From Rothia sp. HMSC078H08 (GTDB taxonomy: Bacteria; Actinomycetota; Actinomycetes; Actinomycetales; Micrococcaceae), in NCBI RefSeq assembly GCF_001808955.1, contig NZ_KV795235.1:1-64000 (forward strand): 64,000 nt of DNA. The letters are read 5' to 3'. Both the position numbers and the translations under genes were made by a program. Position 1 is the stretch's first letter; each line of letters begins with the position of its first letter. Shown in pieces: positions 8,546-16,300 of this stretch. Below the pieces are notes generated by a model, which searched no databases, was not told the DNA's origin, and was given only the letters and a program-made list of their open reading frames with translations.

Positions 8546-8604
8546 GCGGGTTAATCGGCTTAAAGAGGAGCTTTAAGTGATTAACCCCGCTTAATCACGT
8601 TTTT
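8546..8604 (+). terminator. Terminator after the ABC ATPase
   Basis: GCGGGTTAATC pairs with GATTAACCCCGC (one bulge), with an inner GGCTTAAAG/CTTTAAG stem. A GTTTTT tract follows shortly downstream. Confidence 0.65.
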
Positions 8605-8916
8605 AACTTGCGACTCGGGCTTTAACCTGAGATGATGAATGAACCAAAGACCGCCGGTCTAGAACTATGTCCTTTATCACCACCTCGGTGGAGACGAAGA
8701 ACCTCGGTGGAGAGGAAGAACAGAGTTCTGATAAGAGCAGATTTCACTAGAAATCGCCGCCCGCGTAGGTAACTCGAAGTGAATAGCCGTTGCCCTGATT
8801 CAGGGTTTCGTCTACTGTGCCTCGTACGCCTACGCGTCGGGGCATTTTTTATTGCTTGCAATAAATGCTTCGAGGCTCTACCGGCGACCTTACAAGAATC
8901 GGAAGAAGGAACTACC
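8605..8916 (+). other. rplJ-rplL leader region
   Basis: The 312-base stretch should carry the rplJ promoter and an mRNA leader. The clear element is the attenuator-like hairpin at 8818-8850. Upstream are a direct repeat, ACCTCGGTGGAGA at 8681-8693 and again at 8701-8713, and a CCCTGATTCAGGG stem at 8792-8804. In many bacteria L10 or L10-L12 binds such a leader to limit its own synthesis; that role is inferred from position. Confidence 0.5.
8818..8850 (+). terminator. Attenuator-like terminator in the rplJ leader
   Basis: TGCCTCG (8818-8824) pairs with CGGGGCA (8838-8844) and is followed by six T residues, 67 bases before rplJ. A terminator inside the leader of its own downstream gene suggests regulated read-through. 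Confidence 0.65.
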
Positions 8917-9447
8917 ATGGCGACTCAGGAAAAGATCGCTGCAGTATCCGAGCTGAAGGAACTCTTCGAAGCTTCGAACGCAGTCATCCTGACCGAATAC
9001 CGCGGTCTCTCTGTTGCACAGCTCAAGGAGCTGCGTCGCGCACTCGGTGCAGAGACCGAATACGCCGTGGTGAAGAACACGCTGGCTGCTATTGCAGCTA
9101 AGGAAGCTGGCATCGACGCATTCGAAGGCCACCTCCAGGGTCCCTCCGCACTGGCATTCATCAAGGGTGACCTGATTGATGCTGCTAAGGGCCTGCGTGA
9201 CTTTGCCAAGGCTAACCCCCAGCTGATTGTGAAGAACGGTTACTACGAAGGTGCCGCTCTTTCCGAGGACGACGTCAAGCGCTACGCTGACCTGGAATCC
9301 CGCGAGGTTCTGCTGTCCAAGGTTGCAGGTGGCGCAAAGGCTACCATCGCACGCATCGCACAGGTTGTGGACGCACTGCGCGTCAAGCTGGAGGAGCAGG
9401 AAGGCGCAGCTCCCGCTGCTGCCGAGGAAGCTTCGGAAGAGGCATAA
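8917..9447 (+). CDS. rplJ: 50S ribosomal protein L10
   Basis: L10 anchors L7/L12 dimers to the GTPase centre of the 50S subunit. The start is the ATG at 8917 (MATQEKIAAVSELKELFEAS), preceded by GAAGAAGGAAC; a longer open frame runs through the leader hairpin and is rejected. The 176-residue product has the conserved YRGLSVAQLKELRRAL segment, the KNTLAAIAAKEAG motif and an acidic Ala/Glu-rich C-terminal helix that binds L12. rplL follows 154 bases later in the standard pair. Confidence 0.96.
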   Translation: MATQEKIAAVSELKELFEASNAVILTEYRGLSVAQLKELRRALGAETEYAVVKNTLAAIAAKEAGIDAFEGHLQGPSALAFIKGDLIDAAKGLRDFAKANPQLIVKNGYYEGAALSEDDVKRYADLESREVLLSKVAGGAKATIARIAQVVDALRVKLEEQEGAAPAAAEEASEEA

Positions 9448-9601
9448 GCCCCTTTCGTGCTACTGCACCAGCGCTGAGATACTCAGCAGCGTGAACGCGA
9501 ACAGCGTATAACGCACCTAAATTTGACCAACCCTCTCGGGTAGGTACTGAAGATTTACACCGCGGGCGTCAGCCCGCACCAGATAGTGAAGGAGCCAAAC
9601 A

Positions 9602-9976
9602 ATGGCTAAGCTGTCCATCGAAGAACTCATTGCAGCATTCAAGGAACTGTCCCTGGTTGAGGTTTCCGAGTTCGTTAAGGCATTCGAGGAAGAGTTCGAC
9701 GTCACCGCAGCAGCTCCCGTTGCTGTTGTAGCAGGCGGCGCAGCAGGCGAGGCTGCTGAAGAGAAGTCCGAGTTCGACGTTATCCTGGAGTCCGCTGGCG
9801 ACAAGAAGATCGCAGTGATCAAGGAAGTTCGTGCCCTGACCTCCCTCGGCCTGAAGGAAGCAAAGGACCTGGTTGACAGCGCTCCCAAGGCTCTGCTCGA
9901 GGGCGTTTCCAAGGAAGACGCTGAGAAGGCTAAGGAGCAGCTCGAGGCTGCTGGCGCAACCATCACCCTCAAGTAA
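9602..9976 (+). CDS. rplL: 50S ribosomal protein L7/L12
   Basis: This stalk protein recruits translation factor GTPases. The 124-residue product has the N-terminal dimerisation part ([20 protein letters not shown]). An Ala/Val-rich hinge comes next, then the C-terminal factor-binding domain with [10 protein letters not shown] and [24 protein letters not shown] precedes the ATG. A terminator follows about 70 bases later, closing the L10-L12 unit. Confidence 0.97.
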   Translation: MAKLSIEELIAAFKELSLVEVSEFVKAFEEEFDVTAAAPVAVVAGGAAGEAAEEKSEFDVILESAGDKKIAVIKEVRALTSLGLKEAKDLVDSAPKALLEGVSKEDAEKAKEQLEAAGATITLK

Positions 9977-10043
9977 TCGACTTCTTCTCGATTCTTACGC
10001 GGGCGGTGCATCCATCGGATGTGCCGCCTCGCGGCATTTAACG

Positions 10044-10088
10044 GCCCCGAACCCGCCCGGTATGAAGACTGGGGAGGTTCGGGGCTTT
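10044..10088 (+). terminator. Terminator after rplL
   Basis: GCCCCGAACC (10044-10053) pairs with GGTTCGGGGC (10076-10085) across a 22-base loop and is followed by TTTG. Confidence 0.75.
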
Positions 10089-10185
10089 GCCGCATCCGCT
10101 CTTTTCTCCTGTAGCAAACGGTGGTGCTGTCCTATCTGACCGCGCTCACCCGCAGAAGTCGCTGTGACCGCACTGTGCCCCGGAT

Positions 10186-10218
10186 GAGAGAGGCTGAGAG
10201 CACTGTGGTGCCTCTCTC
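10186..10218 (+). repeat. Inverted repeat upstream of the GH32 gene
   Basis: Perfect 9-base arms GAGAGAGGC (10186-10194) and GCCTCTCTC (10210-10218) are followed by a small CCCG-GCAA-CGGG stem at about 10225-10236. The pair lies some 80 bases before the GH32 start codon. It could be an operator or a leader structure. Confidence 0.45.
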
Positions 10219-10299
10219 CTAGAGCCCGGCAACGGGGCAGAGGTGCCGTATGATGGGATGAGACAACCCAGACATTCCTTTGCACGAAAGCGGATAGAC

Positions 10300-11841
10300 A
10301 TGAGCGAGCAGAAGAAAAAGAAGAAGAGCGCAACCGAGCGACCCGCCCGCGACTTGGCGGCTGAAGCACAGCAGGTCCTGGACGCTTTCGGTGCCGGTGT
10401 TCGTGAAGACCGCGACTACCCTGCTCTGCACCTGGCGCCTCCCGTGGGCCGCCTGAATGACCCGAACGGCCTGGTCTTCGATGGTAAGCGTTATCACGCC
10501 TTCTACCAGTACTCGCCCCTGCACCCGGAGCGTATGGTCTACTGGCGTCATGCGGTCAGTGAGGACCTGACCCACTGGACCGATGAGGGTACCGCCCTGG
10601 TGCCCGATAGCCGCTACGACTCGCACGGCTGCTACTCCGGCTCCGGTATTAAGGTTCCCGGCGGTTTTGAGTTCTTCTACACCGGTAACGTGAAGGACGA
10701 GAAGGGCAACCGTGAAACCTACCAGATTCTCGCAACTGCGGGTGAGGACGCGAAGCCGACCCGTCAGCTGCCCCCGCTGATTTCCGGCCCTGAGAAGGGC
10801 TACACCGCGCACTACCGCGACCCGCACGTCTTTGAGCGTAACGGCGAGTGGTGGATGGTTATTGGTGCTCAGCGTGAAGACAAGACCGGCGCCGTGGTCG
10901 TGTACACCTCCGCTGACCGCCGCGAGTGGGCCTTCCGCGGCGAGCTGGACATCAAGGATAAGAGCCTCAAGGGCACCTACATGTATGAGTGCCCCTCCCT
11001 GCTGAGCATGCGTGATGAGCTGACCGGCGAGATTCGTGACGTGCTGATTTTCAGCCCGCAGGGCATGCATCCCCTCGGCGAGAAGTACAACAACATTTTC
11101 CAGAGCGGCTACATTGTTGGTTCGCTGGATAACAAGACCCTCAAGTTCACCGTGGAGACCCCCTTCACCGAGCTGGATGCAGGTTTCGAGTTCTACGCAC
11201 CGCAGACCATCTCCGGTACCGGCCTGACCGCCGACCCGAAGGCACCGCACGATGTATGCGGTGATGCCCCGGTGATGATTGCTTGGCTGGGCAATGCTGA
11301 CCAGGACGACCTGCCCTCGTGGAGCCACCGCTGGGTGCACATGTTCACCTACCCGCGTGAGCTGCACCTGCGCAACGGCAAGATTTTCCAGCGCCCGGTT
11401 CCGCAGCTGAACGACGCGATGAAGATGACCCCGCTGTACCGCGAGGAGGAGAAGGGTAAGCTCGTCGAGCTGAAGAATGCCCTGACCTTCCGTCTGCGCG
11501 GCCGCGTGAACGTCTCTGACGAGTGCGTGAAGCTGAAGATCAAGGACACTCACGGCGTGGCACTGAGCATCGTTCTGGATAAGGACTTTGTGCAGATGGA
11601 CCGTGGCGGTACCCGCTACACCGAGGGTGGCAGCCTGCGCCGTCGAACCCTGAAGCGTTCGAAGATTCGCGAGTTTGACCTGCTTGTGGACGGTTCGGCT
11701 ACCGAACTGTACGTGGGTGGCAAGCTGGTTGCCTCCATGGGCGCTGAGGTTATGACCGCTCGCACCTTCTTCAAGGGCGATAAGCGCCGCGTCCGCCTGA
11801 CCGGTGGCGAGGTGCTGTCCCTGGAGTATGGCCGCCTCTAA
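10300..11841 (+). CDS. scrB: Glycoside hydrolase family 32, probable sucrose-6-phosphate hydrolase
   Basis: The enzyme likely cleaves sucrose-6-phosphate delivered by the PTS permease next door into glucose-6-phosphate and fructose. It is 513 residues with no signal peptide, so cytoplasmic; a Lys-rich start (MSEQKKKKKS) replaces one. The three GH32 acidic residues are visible: nucleophile Asp54 in RLNDPNG, Asp174 in YRDPHV and acid/base Glu230 in YECPSL. A beta-sandwich C-terminal part follows. The ATG at 10300 has only a weak AAAGCGG site before it. Other GH32 activities (fructanase, extracellular invertase) are less likely, given the missing signal peptide and the PTS neighbour. Confidence 0.88.
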   Translation: MSEQKKKKKSATERPARDLAAEAQQVLDAFGAGVREDRDYPALHLAPPVGRLNDPNGLVFDGKRYHAFYQYSPLHPERMVYWRHAVSEDLTHWTDEGTALVPDSRYDSHGCYSGSGIKVPGGFEFFYTGNVKDEKGNRETYQILATAGEDAKPTRQLPPLISGPEKGYTAHYRDPHVFERNGEWWMVIGAQREDKTGAVVVYTSADRREWAFRGELDIKDKSLKGTYMYECPSLLSMRDELTGEIRDVLIFSPQGMHPLGEKYNNIFQSGYIVGSLDNKTLKFTVETPFTELDAGFEFYAPQTISGTGLTADPKAPHDVCGDAPVMIAWLGNADQDDLPSWSHRWVHMFTYPRELHLRNGKIFQRPVPQLNDAMKMTPLYREEEKGKLVELKNALTFRLRGRVNVSDECVKLKIKDTHGVALSIVLDKDFVQMDRGGTRYTEGGSLRRRTLKRSKIREFDLLVDGSATELYVGGKLVASMGAEVMTARTFFKGDKRRVRLTGGEVLSLEYGRL

Positions 11842-11911
11842 GCCATTTTCTAGGCGTTGGGAGCCGCCTATGCGGGTAGTTTCCGGTAATTTCTGAATAT
11901 GTCTGAGAGCT

Positions 11912-11944
11912 CACTCTCCGTGTGGAGAGTGGGCCCTCGCTTTT
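11912..11944 (+). terminator. Terminator after the GH32 gene
   Basis: CACTCTCC and GGAGAGTG pair around GTGT; CTTTT follows after a short spacer. It separates the hydrolase and permease into two transcription units. Confidence 0.6.
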
Positions 11945-11968
11945 AAGAACTTTCCCGTGATACCATGT

Positions 11969-11999
11969 TTTACATCTGATATGTCAAACGTATGACATA
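11969..11999 (+). promoter_or_regulatory. Promoter and LacI-type operator of the sucrose PTS gene
   Basis: A -35 like TTTACA (11969-11974) and -10 like TATGAC (11991-11996) are 16 bases apart. The operator TATGTCAAACGTATGACATA (11980-11999) fills the space between and covers the -10. It has the CG-centred palindrome form of LacI-family sites, with one mismatch between half-sites. A related site lies before the LacI-type gene at 16218-16237, which supports repression by that protein. Confidence 0.7.
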
Positions 12000-12003
12000 T
12001 ACA

Positions 12004-12027
12004 TGACATGCACACACAGACATGTCA
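12004..12027 (+). repeat. Second inverted repeat in the PTS gene leader
   Basis: TGACATG (12004-12010) and CATGTCA (12021-12027) are perfect inverted arms ten bases apart. Each shares the TGACAT core of the operator just upstream. It may be an auxiliary operator or an mRNA hairpin. Confidence 0.45.
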
Positions 12028-12083
12028 CCCCACCCCATTTACAAAGCATCATACGGTGGTGCTCCAAACAAAGGAGAGCGAGC

Positions 12084-14081
12084 GTGGACCACAAGTCAGT
12101 GGCACAGCGCGTGCTGAAGGACGTCGGTGGCGCCGGCAACATCGTTGCAGCCGCACACTGCGCAACCCGCCTTCGCCTCGTCCTGAAGAACCAGGACAAG
12201 GTCGACCAGGCAGCAATCGACAACGACGAGGATCTTAAGGGCAGCTTCCTCAATGCTGGCCAGTTCCAGATTATCGTCGGCCCCGGCGACGTTAACGAGG
12301 TACACAAGCACCTTATCGCCGCTGGCGCACCCGAAGCATCTAAGGATGATCTCAAGGAAATCGCCTCCAAGCAGGGCAACATCGTTTCCCGCTTCATTAA
12401 GACCATTGCTGATATCTTCGTCCCGCTGATTCCGGTTCTGGTCGGTGGCGGTATGCTGATGGCAATCAACAGCGTGCTGACCTCCAAGGGTATCTTTGGT
12501 CCCGAGAGCTTCATCGCAATGCACCCCGAGTGGGCTGACTTTGCAGACATCATCAACCTGCTCTCCGCAGCTCCCTTCGCCTTCCTGCCCGTGCTGGTCG
12601 GCTTCTCCGCTACTAAGGTCTTCGGTGGTAACCCCTACCTCGGTCTGACCATGGGTGCCGCGATGGTTTCCCCGGCCCTAATGAACGGCTACAGTGTCGC
12701 AGCATCCCTGGCGGGTGCTGAAGGCACCGACCCGATGAAGTACTGGAACCTCTTCGGTCTGCAGGTTCAGCAAGCGGGTTACCAGGGTACCGTGCTGCCC
12801 ATTATGCTGGTCGCCTTCATCCTGGCGAATATCGAGAAGTTCTTCCACAAGGTCCTCAAGGGCACCATCGACTTCATCTTCACCCCCACTCTGACCATCC
12901 TCATCACCGGCTTCCTGACCTTTATTCTGGTCGGTCCCCCGATGTTCCAGCTGGGTACCTGGTTGGGCGAGGGCGTGAACTGGCTCTACACCGTTGCCGG
13001 CCCGCTCGGCGGTCTGGTCTTCGGTACCTTCTACGCATTCATCGTGATGACCGGTATGCACCAGGCATTCCCGCCCATCGAGATGAGCCTGTGGGCTACC
13101 GGTGGTTCCTTCATCTTTGTTGTCGCGTCGATGTCTAACGTGGCGCAGGGTGCTGCTGCAGCCGGTGTTGCGCTGACCACCAAGAACAAGAAGATTAAGG
13201 GTATTGCTTCGGCATCTGCACCCTCGGCATTCCTGGGTATTACTGAGCCCGCAATGTTCGGTGTGAACCTGGCTCTGCGCTGGCCCTTCTACATTGCTAT
13301 TGTTTCCGCAGGTATCGGTGCAATGGTCGCTTCCATCCTGAATGTGAAGGCAATTGCTCTGGGCGCCGCTGGTTACATCGGCTTCCCCTCCATTAGCCCC
13401 ACTACCGGCGCGGGCTGGGCTGGCTTCTTCGGCTGCCTCATCCTGACCACCGTTATCGCTTTCGTTGCCTCCTTTATCTGGGGTAAGAAGGTTGAGGCTG
13501 GCAACACTGAGGCACCCGCTGCACCCGCTGCTGCCGCTCCCGTTGCCACCGTAGCTGCTGCCGCAGCTCCCGCCGCCGCTGTAGCATCTGAGGCTGGCGA
13601 GAGCGTCGAAATCGGTTCCCACATGGTCGGTTCCGTGGTTCTGCTGGCTGACGTCAAGGATCCCACCTTCTCCTCCGGCGCACTGGGTGCAGGCACCGCA
13701 GTGGAGCCCACCGAAGGTAAGCTCTACGCACCGGCTGACGGCAAGATCACCGTTGCATTCCCTACCGGCCACGCATACGGTCTGCGCACCGAGGACGGCC
13801 TGGATCTGCTGATGCACATCGGCATGGACACCGTTGAGCTCGACGGCAAGCACTTCGAGCCCAAGGTTGCTAAGGGTGACACCGTCAAGCGCGGCGACGT
13901 CATCGCTGAGTTCGATATCCCCGCCATCAAGGCTGCTGGCTACCCGCTGGCAACCCCCATGGTGATTACCAACGCCAAGAAGGCGGCTGCTTCGGTTGAA
14001 GATGTTCAGGCTTCGGGCGCATCGGTGACCAGCGCAGATTCGCTGCTGAAGGTTGCACTGAAGGCAAAGGCTAACGCATAG
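12084..14081 (+). CDS. scrA: PTS permease EIIBCA, probably sucrose-specific
   Basis: This membrane permease takes up and phosphorylates a sugar using phosphate from HPr. It is 665 residues with domains in B-C-A order. IIB has the phospho-cysteine Cys26 in AAHCATRLRLVL. IIC has about ten helices with the GITEPAMFGVN motif. An Ala/Pro-rich linker (about 475-505) leads to IIA, with His578 in LLMHIGMDTVEL. The GTG at 12084 has AAGGAG seven bases upstream; the longer frame runs back over the operator and is rejected. The GH32 gene upstream indicates sucrose. Related beta-glucoside or trehalose permeases share this layout, so substrate is inferred from context. Confidence 0.88.
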   Translation: MDHKSVAQRVLKDVGGAGNIVAAAHCATRLRLVLKNQDKVDQAAIDNDEDLKGSFLNAGQFQIIVGPGDVNEVHKHLIAAGAPEASKDDLKEIASKQGNIVSRFIKTIADIFVPLIPVLVGGGMLMAINSVLTSKGIFGPESFIAMHPEWADFADIINLLSAAPFAFLPVLVGFSATKVFGGNPYLGLTMGAAMVSPALMNGYSVAASLAGAEGTDPMKYWNLFGLQVQQAGYQGTVLPIMLVAFILANIEKFFHKVLKGTIDFIFTPTLTILITGFLTFILVGPPMFQLGTWLGEGVNWLYTVAGPLGGLVFGTFYAFIVMTGMHQAFPPIEMSLWATGGSFIFVVASMSNVAQGAAAAGVALTTKNKKIKGIASASAPSAFLGITEPAMFGVNLALRWPFYIAIVSAGIGAMVASILNVKAIALGAAGYIGFPSISPTTGAGWAGFFGCLILTTVIAFVASFIWGKKVEAGNTEAPAAPAAAAPVATVAAAAAPAAAVASEAGESVEIGSHMVGSVVLLADVKDPTFSSGALGAGTAVEPTEGKLYAPADGKITVAFPTGHAYGLRTEDGLDLLMHIGMDTVELDGKHFEPKVAKGDTVKRGDVIAEFDIPAIKAAGYPLATPMVITNAKKAAASVEDVQASGASVTSADSLLKVALKAKANA

Positions 14082-14115
14082 TCTGCACTCTTAATGAGTA
14101 GATAACCTCAACGTG

Positions 14116-14168
14116 ATGTACACCCCGTACCCCTCTTCCTAGAGTTGGTGCGGGGTGTACATTTTTTC
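14116..14168 (+). terminator. Terminator after the PTS gene
   Basis: ATGTACACCCCG (14116-14127) and CGGGGTGTACAT (14151-14162) form a perfect 12-bp stem followed by TTTTTT. Confidence 0.92.
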
Positions 14169-14355
14169 CTGCAAAGTAATGCAAAAATAACATGAATAAA
14201 TATTCGTAAAATTTATGCATATTGGTGCAATATAAGCTGGCACACATTCGATGCATGGCTATGAAAAATGTCTTGATAAGGCAGAATTTATTAGCCAGGA
14301 GTGAATAATCCAGCTAATATTTATGTATACTTTCAAGCTTTTGTAAAGGGTGAAT

Positions 14356-15009
14356 ATGACCTTAGCTTCCTATACTGTCCGCACCGCCGAGCCTCATGAA
14401 TATGCCGAAGCGCTCGAAGTCCTGATTGCCGCGTTTGACGGTGACCCTGCCATGATGGCAGTCATTGCAGGCGGTAGCCGCCGACAGGAACTCGCCAGGC
14501 TCCGCGCCATTATGACCCTTCAGGTCTACGGCAACTTCCAGGGTCGCGGCCGTATCGACATTGCTATTGACGACTCTACCGGCAAGATTGTGGGTGTTTG
14601 TCTCTGGAACACCCCTGAATCCCATGAGGGTTCCTTCGCTAACGAGCTCAAGCAGATTGGCGCCTACTACAAGGCACTCGGTTGCAAGACCCTGCTGAGG
14701 GCAGTCCTGATGGAGCTACACCTGCTCAAGTACCGCCCCGCGTACAAGCACTGGTACCTCTTCAACATTGGTGTCCTCGAAGAGTACCGAGGCCGCGGCA
14801 TCGGCTCGCAGCTACTCGATTACGGTACCGAACGCATCGGCGACTACCCCGCCTACCTCGAAGCATCGACCTACGATAGTGCCCGTCTCTATGAGCGCCG
14901 CGGATTCTTCTCCCTCGGCCCGCTCCACGGAATCTTCTCCAAGGCACACGCCGTTGGTATGGTCTACCCCGGCACCGGTCCCACCGAGATTGTGCAGCGC
15001 ACCTCCTAA
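14356..15009 (+). CDS. GNAT-family N-acetyltransferase
   Basis: This protein of about 217 residues should transfer an acetyl group from acetyl-CoA to an amine of unknown identity. The acetyl-CoA loop (motif A) is clear: GVLEEYRGRGIGSQLL at about 140-155, with RGRGIG matching the Q/R-x-x-G-x-G/A signature. A later ASTYDSARLYERRGF segment matches motif B, where a late Tyr often acts as acid. The ATG at 14356 is chosen over a GTG six bases upstream because AAAGGG lies at 14345-14350. The AT-rich region before it has a TATACT box at 14326-14331. It is a single gene between terminators; the link to the sucrose genes is only positional. Confidence 0.82.
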   Translation: MTLASYTVRTAEPHEYAEALEVLIAAFDGDPAMMAVIAGGSRRQELARLRAIMTLQVYGNFQGRGRIDIAIDDSTGKIVGVCLWNTPESHEGSFANELKQIGAYYKALGCKTLLRAVLMELHLLKYRPAYKHWYLFNIGVLEEYRGRGIGSQLLDYGTERIGDYPAYLEASTYDSARLYERRGFFSLGPLHGIFSKAHAVGMVYPGTGPTEIVQRTS

Positions 15010-15047
15010 ACTTCCGGACGCGCACAAAACCGATAAATGTATATGCA

Positions 15048-15091
15048 AAATCCGCCCCACCGTGAGCACTCGCACGGTGGGGCGGATTTTT
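15048..15091. terminator. Bidirectional terminator between the GNAT and LacI-type genes
   Basis: TCCGCCCCACCGTG and CACGGTGGGGCGGA form a perfect 14-bp stem flanked by AAAA on the left and TTTTT on the right. It can therefore end transcripts from both converging genes. Confidence 0.92.
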
Positions 15092-15125
15092 ATCGTCAGA
15101 AGAGGAGCTTCTTATTGGAGCTCGT

Positions 15126-16202
15126 CTATTGGAGCTCGTCCGGGGCGGAGGTGTCAGGCTGAATCTGATCCAGATTCGGGATAGAACGCACCGTAGCCCC
15201 CAGATGGAGCTCAACCGGGAGTACATCCTCGGGCTGGGTAATTGGGGGAGTGGTCTTCTCTGAGGAATCCTCCTGCTGTAGCTCAATGAGCTCCAGCAGA
15301 CGCTGCGCGGTACGCTCTGCCATGCCCTCAATCGGCTGAACCACGGTCGCCAACTCCGGCATGAGCAGCTGAACGCTCTGCGTGCCATCGTAACCAATCA
15401 CCTGGAAATCCTCCGGAACACGAATAGCGCGTGCGCGCGCCCAGCCCAGCGCCAACGCGGCGTAATTATCGTTGGAGGCGAAGACCGCATCCACCGGCTC
15501 CGGGCTATCGGCGCGTTCGTCGAGGTGGCGGTAGAGCACCTCACGCTTAATGCCCAGGGAGGGGTGGAAGCCCAGCTCCAGGAACTCCGGCATGAGTCCG
15601 GCTTCGAGCATTGCCTCACGGTATCCGCGCTGACGCTCATTGTGCTTACCCAGGGTCGACGTCACGTGCACAATATTCTGCGCACCCGTGGCAATCAGAT
15701 GCTCCGTGGCGGCGCGGGCGCCTCCGTAATTATCGGAGCGGACATTCGGGTAAAAGCCGCTTTCGAGGCGGTCCACGGTCACCAGGGGAGCCTGGGCGTG
15801 CGGAATATTGACCAGCGCGTCAGAGTGGGCGCCGCTGATGATGCCGTCCACCTGATTGGAGAAAAGCATCTCCAGGTAGCGCTTCTCTTGTTCGGGGTGG
15901 TCATCGCTATTGCAGAGAATGACCCGGTAGCCTGCTTCGGCAAGGTAACTTTCGAGGCGGTACACCATCTCCCCGTAGAAGGGGTTTGCGACCGTGGGGA
16001 AGATGAGGCCCACCATCTGCGAGCGCTGGCCCTGCAGGCTGCGGGCGATGGCGTTGGGGCGGTAGCCGAGTTCCCGCATTGCCTCGTGGACCTTGGTGCG
16101 GGTGCTTTCGCTCAGGTAGCCGCGGTTGTTGAGCACGCGGGAGACCGTGGTGGGGGAGACTCCCGCCAGGGCTGCAACGTCGCTGAGTTTGGGCTTAGCC
16201 AC
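15126..16202 (-). CDS. LacI-family transcriptional regulator, probable repressor of the sucrose genes
   Basis: This 358-residue DNA-binding repressor has the LacI helix-turn-helix at the very N-terminus (LSDVAALAGVSPTTVSRVLN). A hinge helix with YRPNAIARSLQGQRSQ follows, then a periplasmic-binding-like sugar domain (VGLIFPTVANPFYGEMV onward). The start is the GTG at 16202, with GGGAG upstream; the longer frame adds 26 residues that cross the operator and do not fit the family. An imperfect operator overlaps its own promoter (16218-16237), and a better copy lies before the PTS permease. This suggests autoregulation plus control of sucrose uptake. The effector is unknown; a fructose or sucrose phosphate is plausible. 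Confidence 0.9.
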   Translation of the reverse strand: MAKPKLSDVAALAGVSPTTVSRVLNNRGYLSESTRTKVHEAMRELGYRPNAIARSLQGQRSQMVGLIFPTVANPFYGEMVYRLESYLAEAGYRVILCNSDDHPEQEKRYLEMLFSNQVDGIISGAHSDALVNIPHAQAPLVTVDRLESGFYPNVRSDNYGGARAATEHLIATGAQNIVHVTSTLGKHNERQRGYREAMLEAGLMPEFLELGFHPSLGIKREVLYRHLDERADSPEPVDAVFASNDNYAALALGWARARAIRVPEDFQVIGYDGTQSVQLLMPELATVVQPIEGMAERTAQRLLELIELQQEDSSEKTTPPITQPEDVLPVELHLGATVRSIPNLDQIQPDTSAPDELQ

Positions 16203-16217
16203 GGGGGCTCCCTTCGG

Positions 16218-16237
16218 TATGCTAAACGATTGACATA
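16218..16237 (-). promoter_or_regulatory. LacI-type operator in front of the repressor gene
   Basis: Read on the minus strand the site is TATGTCAATCGTTTAGCATA. It shares the TATGTCAA half and the central CG with the operator at 11980-11999 and lies 16 bases before the GTG start. This position suits autorepression. Confidence 0.65.
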
Positions 16238-16300
16238 TCTCTCTACTATACCCCGACCGCATACCGCATAAACATTTCAACGCCGGAAAATAGCGCCTTA

